The notes under the pieces were generated by a model. It worked only from the letters and a program-made list of their open reading frames with translations, was not told where the DNA came from and did not search any database. DNA of 64,000 bases, taken from positions 1 to 64,000 of the forward strand of contig JAFPYR010000112.1 in assembly GCA_017412115.1 (NCBI GenBank), given 5' to 3'. Below are positions 1-8,244 of the stretch, one piece after another; the first letter of the stretch is position 1, and every line of letters starts with the position of its first letter. This DNA is from Bacteroidales bacterium. Its GTDB lineage: Bacteria > Bacteroidota > Bacteroidia > Bacteroidales > UBA3824. The position numbers were made by a program, and so were the translations under genes.

Positions 1-236
1 CCCTCTGGATACACTCCGCAATCTTTGAACATTCCATTGAAACTAAAATCTTCATCTATTTGTCGCCAATGTATGCCTGAGTATGATAGATAGAAATTGT
101 TTCGCTGTTCTTCTGTTGAATTGGCAAAACTCTTCCAATCGGCAAAAGCATATTTTGCGGTTTTGCCATCTTCTGTTGCGGCATAAACGTAATTTGAATC
201 TACCCAAACGTGAGATATGTGGATTTTATGTGGCAT
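1..236 (-). CDS. DUF2442 domain protein, partial (C-terminus beyond window)
   Basis: The minus-strand frame opens with ATG at 236-234 and stays open to the window edge (78 codons, starting MPHKIHISHVWVDSNYVYAA). The early pattern of a short beta-hairpin, then FADWKSFANSTEEQR and SGIHWRQIDEDFS, is typical of DUF2442, a small family often encoded next to DUF4160. Only 3 bases separate it from the DUF4160 gene upstream, so the two are probably translationally coupled. DUF4160/DUF2442 pairs are commonly predicted to be toxin-antitoxin-like modules; nothing here shows activity. Confidence 0.75.
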   Translation of the reverse strand, partial: MPHKIHISHVWVDSNYVYAATEDGKTAKYAFADWKSFANSTEEQRNNFYLSYSGIHWRQIDEDFSFNGMFKDCGVYPE

Positions 237-239
237 AAG

Positions 240-473
240 CTATTTGTTAAAAAAGTTTTTCCAACGTTCAATGATAATTTCTTTGTTTTCATCAATGATA
301 GATTCAATAATCGCGATTTCACGATTCTTGAAACCGTGATTATAAACCTGAACAATAGGCTCTACATTATATTTTGCCTCACAATCGTCCTTGACGACAT
401 GAACGTGAACAGGTTCGTGATCGTTTGAATAAAACAAAAAACGATACCCGAAAAAAACGAATATTGTTGGCAT
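240..473 (-). CDS. DUF4160 domain protein
   Basis: This 77-residue protein opens with MPTIFVFFGYRFLFYSNDHE followed by PVHVHV, the hallmark of DUF4160 (a GY.F.F.S.DH.P.HVHV signature), and ends in a short helical segment (REIAIIESIIDENKEIIIERW). It lies immediately upstream of the DUF2442 gene on the same strand. The pair is usually regarded as a possible toxin-antitoxin or metal-responsive module, but no biochemical role is established that I can cite. A TACATTTG box matching the Bacteroidota -7 consensus sits at 498-505 (minus strand), about 25 bases before the ATG, without a clear -33 partner. Confidence 0.8.
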   Translation of the reverse strand: MPTIFVFFGYRFLFYSNDHEPVHVHVVKDDCEAKYNVEPIVQVYNHGFKNREIAIIESIIDENKEIIIERWKNFFNK

Positions 474-720
474 AGTTATAAGCGTTTAAGTTTTCGACAA
501 ATGTAAAATTTTCCAACGATAAAAAAAAATATTTTGCATTTTTTATGACATAATCAAGACACAAAAAAGAATTGTTGTTGGCATTGGAATATAGTGCCAA
601 AAATGCGTAACAAAACGCAAAAAATGCGTGCTGTTCTCTTATTTTTCGCATTCTTTTCCTTACCTTTGTCCTCGCTTCGGAAGGAGTCGCCGTGATATTT
701 ATACAGCCCTCAGAAAGCGT

Positions 721-1242
721 TTAAACGTTACAATTTCCCCAAAAAAAACACTTCAACACTCTATCACACAATATCTTCCGTATTTTTCTTAATGATTCGG
801 CGAAAGATTTTTCGCAACTTTTGTCGGGAAAAATCCAAAGAACTTTGGGCTTGCGTCCAATGATTTCGGGTTCGGGGGCGCAACCGTCGGTGAAGATTAT
901 AATGCCGTCGTAGTGAGATTTACTTTCGCGGAAATAGTCGAAAACAGGCTGAAAATCTGTGCCGCCACGTCCTTTTATTTTGATGTCGGTTTTGGCTTTT
1001 TTTAGCGGGATAATTTTCCCTAACTGAGTGTCAAACTGCACAGTATCAATACTTTCGATACCGTATTTAAAGAAACGGTTGATAACAGAATAAAACTTCT
1101 GCAACATCTTGGTTGATATTGAGCCGCTAACATCAACAGCCACCAAAAGGTTGGTGCGCATTTTGTAAACACTGCCAAGGTTTTGAAAATCGGTGCGACG
1201 GTTTGGACGCATTCGGGTAAGGTTTCTACGGCTGCTTATCAC
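721..1242 (-). CDS. vWA domain half of a split DUF2201-type protein
   Basis: The 173-residue product begins with ISSRRNLTRMRPNRRTDF, the linker that in DUF2201/vWA proteins joins the N-terminal putative metallopeptidase domain to the vWA domain. The vWA fold is clear: a MIDAS motif DVSGSIS near residue 37, GGTDFQPVF, then IIIFTDGCAPEPE. In the usual family architecture both parts are one polypeptide of about 400 residues; here the N-terminal part is the separate frame 1239-1949. The only start is GTG at 1242, overlapping the upstream TGA in a GTGA tetranucleotide, so coupled translation is possible, but a frameshifted single gene fits the family better. It is the last gene of a run behind a MoxR ATPase, the usual partner of vWA proteins. 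Confidence 0.8.
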   Translation of the reverse strand: MISSRRNLTRMRPNRRTDFQNLGSVYKMRTNLLVAVDVSGSISTKMLQKFYSVINRFFKYGIESIDTVQFDTQLGKIIPLKKAKTDIKIKGRGGTDFQPVFDYFRESKSHYDGIIIFTDGCAPEPEIIGRKPKVLWIFPDKSCEKSFAESLRKIRKILCDRVLKCFFWGNCNV

Positions 1243-1949
1243 GCTCGCCTAAAACCTGAAAGCACTTTTCGATAGTCGATTTGCGCTCTTAAAGTCGCCT
1301 TGATTTTTTCCACCAAATCGCCCGGCAATGTGCCCCACGAGGTTGTGTTTTCGATGATTTCGTTTACGCGGCTACATTCAAAATCGTTTTCCTCCCAAAG
1401 TTCGCTAAGTGAAGATTGGCTCTCGTTTGGAGTGCGGACATCCTGCCCGTTTTCGCCATTTGGAGGACTGACGGCTTGCCCGCTTTCATCAGCATCAGCA
1501 GGCGAACTATCATCAGCGGGCAAGCTGTCCGCACTCCAACCGCCGTTCATCAATTTGGCACAATACCATTCAAAATATTCTGTATCAGGCAGTTGAAAGT
1601 CCGCAGCCTTGTCAATTACAATATTCTTGAAAACGTAATTATTAGAAAGTACAATGTCGCTTGCAGTAGTTTTTACGACGGCTGGACATTCGGGCTGTCG
1701 TTGATAAGGGTGTTTGAGCATAATACGTATTACCTCAGCCCTAAAACTTTCCTCTAAATTATTGTTGTTGAGAGTTTTAATGATTTTGGGATTGTACTCT
1801 ATTTTGCCACGACCACAACGCACGGCAATCGGCATTTTTGGGTTTTCTAATAATTCGTGACTACACAAAACAGAGTGCAAAGCCGGTTCCGAGAGAAACC
1901 AGTTGTCGTAAATTATTTTGCTAATACGCTCTGATACAACCTCTTCCAT
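1239..1949 (-). CDS. DUF2201 N-terminal putative metallopeptidase-like domain (split gene, 5' half)
   Basis: This 236-residue product matches the N-terminal region of DUF2201 proteins: a start with ISKIIYDNWFLSEPALHSVL, a segment FRAEVIRIMLKHPYQRQP where many members carry an HExxH-like metallopeptidase motif (here degenerate), ASDIVLSNNY, and a C-terminal ATLRAQIDYRKVLSGFRRA that normally continues directly into the vWA linker. Here it stops at TGA. The ATG at 1949 follows the ATPase stop codon by one base, so the genes are co-transcribed. An acidic, PPNGENGQ-rich linker lies at about residues 150-185. Whether the two halves act as separate subunits or the gene is dead cannot be settled from sequence. 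Confidence 0.8.
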   Translation of the reverse strand: MEEVVSERISKIIYDNWFLSEPALHSVLCSHELLENPKMPIAVRCGRGKIEYNPKIIKTLNNNNLEESFRAEVIRIMLKHPYQRQPECPAVVKTTASDIVLSNNYVFKNIVIDKAADFQLPDTEYFEWYCAKLMNGGWSADSLPADDSSPADADESGQAVSPPNGENGQDVRTPNESQSSLSELWEENDFECSRVNEIIENTTSWGTLPGDLVEKIKATLRAQIDYRKVLSGFRRA

Positions 1950-1950
1950 G

Positions 1951-3024
1951 TTACAATTTGCTTACAAAATCTATCAGTTTTTGATAAACTTCTACTGCGT
2001 TAGACACCATATACGCCACTGCTTTTGGGTAGAGTCCTTGCGAAAATACCGAAGCAAAATGCGCAATGGCTTCTTTGTTTTTGCTCGATTCGAGTAAGGC
2101 GATGTATTTTTTCAGATTGTCGGCAGCGGTTGCGATGTCGGCGGCTGAAAGGTCAGCAGTTTCGAGGAAACGGTACACGCCATCGTTTAGCACCGAAAAC
2201 TGGTGAACTTTGTATTTTGCGATTTTGGATTTCACCTTGTCAAAGTCCAAAAGTACCTCTTTGCCACCGATAATTTTTGCCGTTGATGCCGAAGCGTAGA
2301 ATTTTTGTGCCGCTTGAACGCCCACAACGCCGGCAATGATTTTTTGGTCAATCTCATGTAATTCTTTGATTGATAACACAATATCGGAAACTTTTTTCCA
2401 AGCGCGACGGTCGGGATATTTTTCGAGGCCGGTGTCAAATTGCGGACGGTCGGCAGCAATACCGTCGAGCCAATCGGGATTGGAGGCTATGAAATCGGTA
2501 ACACGAGTGTCAAGTTTCTGTTTTTCAGCCCAAAGCAGCCATTCTTTGTAAGTGGGACGAAAACCATATATATTGAACCTCGATACAAGTGCAGGGTCGA
2601 GGTCGGTGAGTTGATATTCTTCACCGTCGTTGACAGCGGAAATCAAACGGCTGCCATTAGGAAGGGTTCGTCCGGCAAGTTTACGGTTAAGTGCCAAATC
2701 CATAATGGTTTGCAACACTTCGGGACGTGCGCGGTTGAGTTCGTCGAGAAACAGCACAACAGGCTGATTGTCAAGAGGAAACCAATACGGTGGAAGAAAA
2801 TCCGTGCGCTGACTTTTGTCGTTTTTTATGGGCAGACCGATAAGGTCGCCGGGGTCGCTCATCTGACCCAAAAAGAGTGCTACCACTTTGTAGCCCTTCT
2901 GAGTGTAATATTGTGTTAAAATCTCCGACTTACCTATACCATGCTTACCGACAAGCATAATGTTCTGATTCTCAGGTGTTTTGTCGAGAATTTCAATTAG
3001 TTCTGTGGTGTTGATGTTAATCAT
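1951..3024 (-). CDS. MoxR-family AAA ATPase
   Basis: A P-loop AAA ATPase with Walker A GKHGIGKSE, Walker B VVLFLDELNRA, sensor-1 region LISAVNDGEEYQ and an arginine-finger region LVSRFNIYGF. I place the start at ATG 3024 (MININTTELIEIL), ten bases after the stop of the upstream gene; the alternative at 3069 would overlap that gene. MoxR ATPases typically act as chaperone-like remodellers with vWA-domain partners, and the DUF2201/vWA halves follow directly. The C-terminal 150 residues are helical and not diagnostic. The operon of hypothetical protein, MoxR and DUF2201-vWA is a recognised arrangement of the vWA-MoxR type. Confidence 0.87.
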   Translation of the reverse strand: MININTTELIEILDKTPENQNIMLVGKHGIGKSEILTQYYTQKGYKVVALFLGQMSDPGDLIGLPIKNDKSQRTDFLPPYWFPLDNQPVVLFLDELNRARPEVLQTIMDLALNRKLAGRTLPNGSRLISAVNDGEEYQLTDLDPALVSRFNIYGFRPTYKEWLLWAEKQKLDTRVTDFIASNPDWLDGIAADRPQFDTGLEKYPDRRAWKKVSDIVLSIKELHEIDQKIIAGVVGVQAAQKFYASASTAKIIGGKEVLLDFDKVKSKIAKYKVHQFSVLNDGVYRFLETADLSAADIATAADNLKKYIALLESSKNKEAIAHFASVFSQGLYPKAVAYMVSNAVEVYQKLIDFVSKL

Positions 3025-3034
3025 TTTTTTTATG

Positions 3035-3832
3035 TTATTTGTCGTTGACAAAATGGTCGTAATCGCCAATTTTTTTGATTTGCAGTTGCAGACCAGTTTC
3101 TTTTATTAAAACAATTATCTGTTTGGCGGCGGCAATTATCTTGTCGATTGCAGTGTCAAAATTTTTGTGCGAAAGGTAAAACATTGCCATTTCCTTGTCG
3201 GAAACCTTGAAAAAAATCTTATCGCGCAATTTACCTTGTTCCAAGCGGTACGGCAGGCCACAAGTATCAAGTTTTTGAGTTGCAAACGATTTTACGGCGG
3301 TTTGTTTAATTTCCAAAATTTTCTGTCTTTTGCGGAAGTCGCGAATACATTCTGCCGCCAAAGGTTGCCACGTAGAAATGTTGGAGCGTGCATAGTCGAT
3401 TATTTCTACTATATTATCAAAATCATTATAATCAACATCTACTTCGTATATGTAACCATAAAGGAACCCGACTTCCATGTTGTTTCTGTATTCATTCCAA
3501 TGAAACGACATCTTTGCGCCCATTCCGAGCGATACCCAAATGTATTTTTGGGTGTAACCATCGCCTTTTGTAGCATACGAAACATCGTTACCATAACGTA
3601 GTTTGAGTCTCTGTAAGATTGCTTGTTCGTGGTTGCCTTTCTGCTGCGATTCAATATTATACGGACGACGGAATTTATCCACCAAATCGTGCACAATAGA
3701 TTCGTAGCATACAATTTCAGCGTTGCTTTCGGTGTGTTGTTGGTGATAATCGTTATTGAGGTACGATGCCACGCAAAGCCGCGCTTGATTAGCAATTTTT
3801 TTTGTTATTCTTTCCGGTAGTGAGATGTCCAT
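3035..3832 (-). CDS. hypothetical protein at head of MoxR-vWA operon
   Basis: I do not recognise this 265-residue soluble protein. It has no signal peptide or membrane segment. The N-terminus (MDISLPERITKKIANQARLC) is helical, the middle has aromatic-rich stretches (YIWVSLGMGAKMSFHWNEYR, then VGFLYGYIYEVDVDYND), and the C-terminal third is helical and lysine-rich. It is the first gene of the run that continues with the MoxR ATPase ten bases downstream, so it probably provides the substrate- or target-recognition part of that system. It diverges from the DIP1984 gene across a 265-base intergenic region. Confidence 0.6.
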   Translation of the reverse strand: MDISLPERITKKIANQARLCVASYLNNDYHQQHTESNAEIVCYESIVHDLVDKFRRPYNIESQQKGNHEQAILQRLKLRYGNDVSYATKGDGYTQKYIWVSLGMGAKMSFHWNEYRNNMEVGFLYGYIYEVDVDYNDFDNIVEIIDYARSNISTWQPLAAECIRDFRKRQKILEIKQTAVKSFATQKLDTCGLPYRLEQGKLRDKIFFKVSDKEMAMFYLSHKNFDTAIDKIIAAAKQIIVLIKETGLQLQIKKIGDYDHFVNDK

Positions 3833-4038
3833 AGTTGGTTGATTTTTTTATTCCACCTTTTCCATTTTATAACCGCATCGTTGCAACTCCACTGCCGCGC
3901 CTATTTGGTAAAGACATAAAGACTTAATGCAGTAATGTTTGTTTCAATTCTCGTTTTAAATATTTTGACATGACTTTTTATAAAGTTAGTTCTTGCCGCA
4001 AATTTAAAACTATTTTCAAATTTTTCCAAATTTTAAAT

Positions 4039-4069
4039 TTTGAAATTTTATCCAAAACATTTATTTTTG
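4039..4069 (+). promoter_or_regulatory. Bacteroidota-type promoter for the DIP1984/tRNA-like unit
   Basis: TTTG at 4039-4042, 19 bases, then TATTTTTG at 4062-4069. This matches the -33/-7 consensus (TTTG, TAnnTTTG) with ideal spacing and predicts transcription from about 4076, 22 bases before the ATG. A good promoter in front of a broken gene suggests that the downstream RNA may still be made. Confidence 0.65.
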
Positions 4070-4097
4070 CATTGTAAGAAACTAAATTTTTACGACT

Positions 4098-4550
4098 ATG
4101 AAATTAGCAGAAGCATTACAAGAGCGTGCCGATTTGAGCAAGATAATCGACCAACTCAGATACCGTCTTAGCAACAACACAACAGTTCAAGAAGGCGAAC
4201 AACCAGCGGAAAATCCAGAAGAACTTTTATCTGAACTCAACACAACAATTAGCCGCCTTGAATATCTTGTTGCGCATATCAACCTTACAAATTGTACTAT
4301 CAAGACCAACGGAAAAACTTTGACCTAAATCATTGCCGAAAAAGACTGCCTAACGAAAAAACATTCAATTCTAAAAGAAGTGGTAGGTTCTGCAAGCAAC
4401 ATTTCTAATCGTGCCACACGTAGCGAAATCAAGATAATACGTACCGTTGATGTCAAAGCCATTCAGTCTCAGGCAGACGAAGTAGCAAAACGTATCCGCC
4501 TGCTCGACAATCAGCTTCAACAGACCAATTGGGCGGCTGATTTATTGTAA
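4098..4550 (+). pseudogene. DIP1984-family (septicolysin-like) gene interrupted by one in-frame TAA
   Basis: The frame begins MKLAEALQERADLSKIIDQL and carries the family signature VQEGEQPAENPEELLSEL and LVAHINLTN, then reaches TAA at 4326-4328 exactly where homologues read on (GKTLT-stop-IIAEKDCL, normally with an acidic residue). The same frame stays open for another 73 codons with clear family sequence (ATRSEIKIIRTVDVKAIQ, NQLQQTNWAADLL) and ends at a natural TAA at 4548-4550, 150 codons in all. One GAA to TAA change explains the break. No frame change or insertion is needed, so this is a recent nonsense mutation, a readthrough case or a sequencing error. The family is helical and of unknown biochemical role. 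Confidence 0.85.
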
Positions 4551-4557
4551 TAAAGAC

Positions 4558-4670
4558 ATAAAGTTTTTTCGGGGTGAATGTCAAACTCACGCAAACAGAG
4601 TCATTGTTGCATCCCAATTACGGAGGTTGAAACTGAGGGCTGTTTCGGTGGTTCGAATCCGCCATTTTAT
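4558..4670 (+). ncRNA. tRNA-like RNA candidate (Y RNA-like), adjacent to DIP1984
   Basis: A T-arm with tRNA geometry is visible: stem GGTGG 4647-4651 with CCGCC 4659-4663 around the seven-base loop TTCGAAT. The next seven bases, 4664-4670 (ATTTTAT), pair with 4558-4564 (ATAAAGT, one G-U) as an acceptor-like stem. Two more arms fit between: GTGA 4574-4577 with TCAC 4587-4590 (D-arm position), and AAACAG 4593-4598 with CTGTTT 4640-4645 enclosing a long loop where the anticodon arm would be. At 113 nt, with 9 bases between acceptor and D-like arm, no anticodon loop and no CCA, it is not a normal tRNA. Bacterial Y RNAs (YrlA type) mimic tRNA in this way, but no Ro60/TROVE gene is in view. A strong terminator follows at 4747. 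Confidence 0.55.
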
Positions 4671-4746
4671 TGTTATGCCCCTTACAACGTATAAACGTAC
4701 AAATTATAATTAATTGTCAATACCACGACGTTAACCGAAAGAACTT

Positions 4747-4788
4747 ACGGTCTTGAAGCATTTAGTTTCAAGACCGTTTATTTTTTTT
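4747..4788 (+). terminator. Rho-independent terminator after the tRNA-like RNA
   Basis: A perfect 11-bp inverted repeat, ACGGTCTTGAA (4747-4757) with TTCAAGACCGT (4767-4777), is followed by a T-rich tract to 4788. It closes the plus-strand DIP1984/tRNA-like unit. Confidence 0.85.
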
Positions 4789-4930
4789 ACATCAAAAAAA
4801 ATCTTTCCTTGATGTTAAACTCCGACACTTGCCAAACCTCCTTGAAAAGAGCCGTCAAATTGCTTAAAACCTGTAATCAATTTATTCGACTCTGGAACTC
4901 AAAGTTTGTTGGACGTTAAAAAAATACTTA

Positions 4931-7202
4931 TTATTTGATAAGAATTTTTTGTGAATTCAATCCCGTTTTTACAATGTAAATTCCATCATTGGATAGTTGA
5001 ATTTCCATGTGGTCGTTGTTTGGTTTTATCCTATTTACAATTCGCCCGGACATATCAACAATGATAATTTCAGATTCCGCATTTTCTACGAATACTCTCT
5101 TTTCATACGACCAGATTTTTATGTTGTTATGAGGTGTGATTTCTGGAACGGGAGTAAATTGTGAAATTGAGAATGTTTTTTCGACACTTCCGCCATAACT
5201 GCCTTGACCGAAAAAAGTAACAGTATATTCTTCCGATGCATTGTAGTCTTTAGGCGCAGAAATCGTGTAATCAATATTGTTCACAAGAGTACGATCTCCG
5301 TCCTTGACAATAAAGTTCGGAGTAAAAAACTCTTCATTCTGATTTGTATTTTCCATGCTGATGTCGCAGAAGGCAATATTCCGACGCCAAACGGCTGTAA
5401 ATTTTTTATCGCCAAGATGGTCATCGGTTACTGTAACAGACTCGGTAAGAACATCAAGTCCTGTGCCTATCCAGCCGGCAAAGACATAGCCGTCACGTTC
5501 GGGATTGTTGAGAGTAAAAGGGTCTGTACTTTCCGAGATAAATACTTCCGGATTTGAAGTTATAAATGCACCTCCGTAAAGGTCATAGCTTATTGTGTAT
5601 GAGTTATTAAGTGCGGCATCAAACCAAGCATAACGATCGTTCAACCAATTTTTCATATAATCAATTTCGCTTTGATATGTTGTACGGTTTTCAGCTCCGG
5701 CAGGATTTGGCCATACATACTCACCGAGAATTCGCCATCGTTTAAAATTTACCTCCGCTGATGATGCGTTTATATCAGCAAGTTGTTGCAAGCGACGATT
5801 AATAGCAGTATATAGTTCTGATTTTTTTTCATTCCAACGCTTTTTTAGATTATTTACAAACAAAGGATCTTCAAACATACGAATTATCCACCAACCATCC
5901 TTTATGTACCAAACATCTGATTTGCCAAGATCAATCGTTCCATTCTGACCGTCATTTCCAAAACCGCGATCAAAATCCCAAAGTGGTCCGAAATGAATTT
6001 TTTGGTCTGTAGGAGAATAATATTTATAAATAGATGAACTACTTTTTGCATCTCTATTATTTGCAATTTCGTTAAGGAAATACCAATCAATTACAGAACA
6101 TTCATCAAAATATTTACGCCATCCTTCATCTATATCGCAGAAATTATCTGAATATAATGCATCTTCGGCTTGTTGAATAACAAGTTTTATATGTTCTTGT
6201 ATTTTCTCAGAAACCTCATCAGGGTCTTGAAGCGTAATAGGTATTCGTTTTGAAGTTTTAAACCAAAACTCGGTGTCAAGACGTCCACATATTTCTATTA
6301 CAAATCCACCATCACACAAATCAATTTTTCCATCTCCGTTTTGATCCGTATAATCACCGCTGGATATTTTCTTTGTAGTACAGTCTGATATATCTTGAAT
6401 ATCAATACGTCCATCTCCGATATTATTTTTCTCCATAAAGGTGTAATTACCCATATACTCGCCGTTCATTACGACATCAATATTAATAAACGTCGGATTC
6501 CATTCCGAATTAAATATCTCGTTTCCTAAAAGAGATGCAAACTTATTTCGCAAAAGTGTCTTATCTTCATAATTGGATACAATACACCATTTCTTTGAAG
6601 AAGGTAAATTGAAAAATGATTGTTTTTTGTCAAACTTAATGTTGTAACCTTTCTTTGGGTCTGTCCAACTCGAATTGCCACGGCCTTTGATTCCTTCTTT
6701 TTTCTCTCCGTTTTTTTCTGTTTTGAATGTATATGAGACCTCCTCTCCTGATTCGTAAATAAGTTTTATATCACCAAAAACATATTCCTCTTTGGTAATA
6801 TCATTGGTTGGAATTATAGTGTTAATATACAATGTCGCCAACCCCGTATACGCCACGGCAACTACATCCGAAGTTATACTTTCATTGCCGCACGAGGCTT
6901 TGCAATAGTAATACTTGGTTTCCTTTTCCGCAAAAAATTCTGTTGTATATGTGTTTTCTGTTGCTCCTTCAATTTTAGTGTCTGATTCATCCGTATGAAG
7001 ATACCATTGATACGAGATTTCTGCATCGCCCTTTGCGGCAGTACATGAAAGAGTGGCTGTTCCGTTTTTTGGGTACGACAGTTGTTGTAGGTTGCGAGGT
7101 AATTGATAATGCCGCTTGATTGTCATTTTGTGCAAACACTGAGTCGGTTATTACACAAAAAAAACAGAACAATAATAAGTAAGTGGTTGTAGAGTTAGTC
7201 AT
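4931..7202 (-). pseudogene. secreted CotH-domain protein with Ig-like, InlB-type and T9SS sorting domains; frameshifted leader
   Basis: In order: signal peptide (MTNSTTTYLLLFCFFCVITD, cleaved near VFAQN) from ATG 7202; an Ig-like domain with paired cysteines (SYQWYLHTD, YYYCKASC); a CotH kinase-like domain (IKGRGNSSWTDPKKGYNIKF, then the MEKNNIGDGRIDIQDIS region and WDFDRGFG); an InlB/Flg_new-type repeat (ISYDLYGGAF, FAGWIG); and a C-terminal type IX sorting domain (VDMSGRIVNRI, GIYIVKTGLNSQKILIK). The leader and body lie in different frames. Joining them needs removal of one base in the six-T run at 7065-7070 (minus strand AAAAAA), which restores TVVPKNGTATLS. An unsecreted start at 7135 is possible but makes no biological sense. 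It follows prs beyond a terminator. Confidence 0.8.
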
Positions 7203-7239
7203 TGTTGTAGGGAAAATCTTGAATATAATTTCTAATATA

Positions 7240-7277
7240 AAAATCCCACTAAAAAGCATTTTTAGCGGGATTTTTTT
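7240..7277 (-). terminator. terminator downstream of prs
   Basis: On the minus strand AAATCCCGCTAAAAA is followed by TGC and then TTTTTAGTGGGATTTTT: a 13-14 bp stem with one G-U pair and flanking A and T tracts. It separates prs from the CotH gene on the same strand. Confidence 0.75.
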
Positions 7278-7281
7278 GTTT

Positions 7282-8223
7282 TTATTTGAAGTAAGATGAT
7301 ACTGAAATTGACTGATTAGTTGCGACTCTTTGTAGAACGTCTGCAAACAAATCCGCTACTGTCAAAACTTTGATTTTTTCATGTGTTTTCTTGAGCGGAA
7401 TAGTGTCTGTAACGTAAAGCTCTGTCAGTTGAGAGTTCACTATTCTGTCGTATGCCGGACCTGAAAGTACGGGATGCGTTATGAATGCTCTGACAGAGAG
7501 TGCGCCTTGACTCATCATCAAATCGGCAGCTTTTGTTAAAGTTCCTGCCGTATCAATTATATCGTCTACGATTATAACATTTTTACCTTTAACATCACCG
7601 ATAACTGTCATTTCAGAAACCACGTTAGCTTTTTCGCGGTATTTATGACAGATAACCATCGGGACATGGAGGAAATGACTATAAGTGTTAGCACGTTTGC
7701 TGCCGCCGATGTCGGGCGATGCTATCACCAAATTGTCCAAATTTAGCGAGTTGATAAACGGAACGAATATTGACGAGGAATACAAGTGATCGACCGGAAT
7801 ATCAAAGAATCCTTGAATTTGATCGGCGTGCAAATCCATCGTTATGATTCTGTCCGCACCAGCGTTTTGAATAAGGTTTGCAATGAGTTTGGCACCGATA
7901 GCAACCCTCGGTTTGTCTTTTCTGTCTTGACGTGCAAAACCGAAATACGGTATTACAGCCGCAATTTTATAAGCCGAAGCTCTGCGAGCGGCATCTATCA
8001 TCAAGAGCAATTCCAAAAGATTGTCGGCTGGTGTGAACGTCGATTGAATGATAAACACGTATGCACCGCGTACCGATTCCTCCAAGCACGGCTGAAATTC
8101 GCCGTCGCTGTAATGATTCATCGTTACTTTGCCTAACTCTACTCCATATTTCGCTGCAATCTGCTTCGACAAATAAAGCGAAGTAGTGCCCGAAAAAATT
8201 TTAATGTTAGAACTCGAAACCAT
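7282..8223 (-). CDS. prs: ribose-phosphate pyrophosphokinase
   Basis: Makes PRPP from ribose 5-phosphate and ATP for nucleotide, histidine and NAD synthesis. The 313-residue protein is full length for class I PRPP synthetases. Visible motifs are the N-terminal GTTSLYLSKQIAAKYGVELG with DGEFQPCLEESVRGA, the ATP loop region FARQDRKDKPR, the metal-binding DLHADQIQGFFDIPVDHL and the PRPP-binding loop VIIVDDIIDTAGTL. It starts 21 bases after leuS and is probably co-transcribed with it; a terminator follows immediately. Confidence 0.97.
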   Translation of the reverse strand: MVSSSNIKIFSGTTSLYLSKQIAAKYGVELGKVTMNHYSDGEFQPCLEESVRGAYVFIIQSTFTPADNLLELLLMIDAARRASAYKIAAVIPYFGFARQDRKDKPRVAIGAKLIANLIQNAGADRIITMDLHADQIQGFFDIPVDHLYSSSIFVPFINSLNLDNLVIASPDIGGSKRANTYSHFLHVPMVICHKYREKANVVSEMTVIGDVKGKNVIIVDDIIDTAGTLTKAADLMMSQGALSVRAFITHPVLSGPAYDRIVNSQLTELYVTDTIPLKKTHEKIKVLTVADLFADVLQRVATNQSISVSSYFK

Positions 8224-8244
8224 TTTTTATAGTATTATTGACAT

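Noticed and set aside
3911..4564. Direct near-repeat TAAAGACATAAAG at 3911 and 4551 flanking the DIP1984 gene, possible insertion-site duplication
   Set aside because: The match is only 13 AT-rich bases, no inverted repeats or integrase lie nearby, and the second copy contributes to the acceptor-like stem of the tRNA-like RNA.
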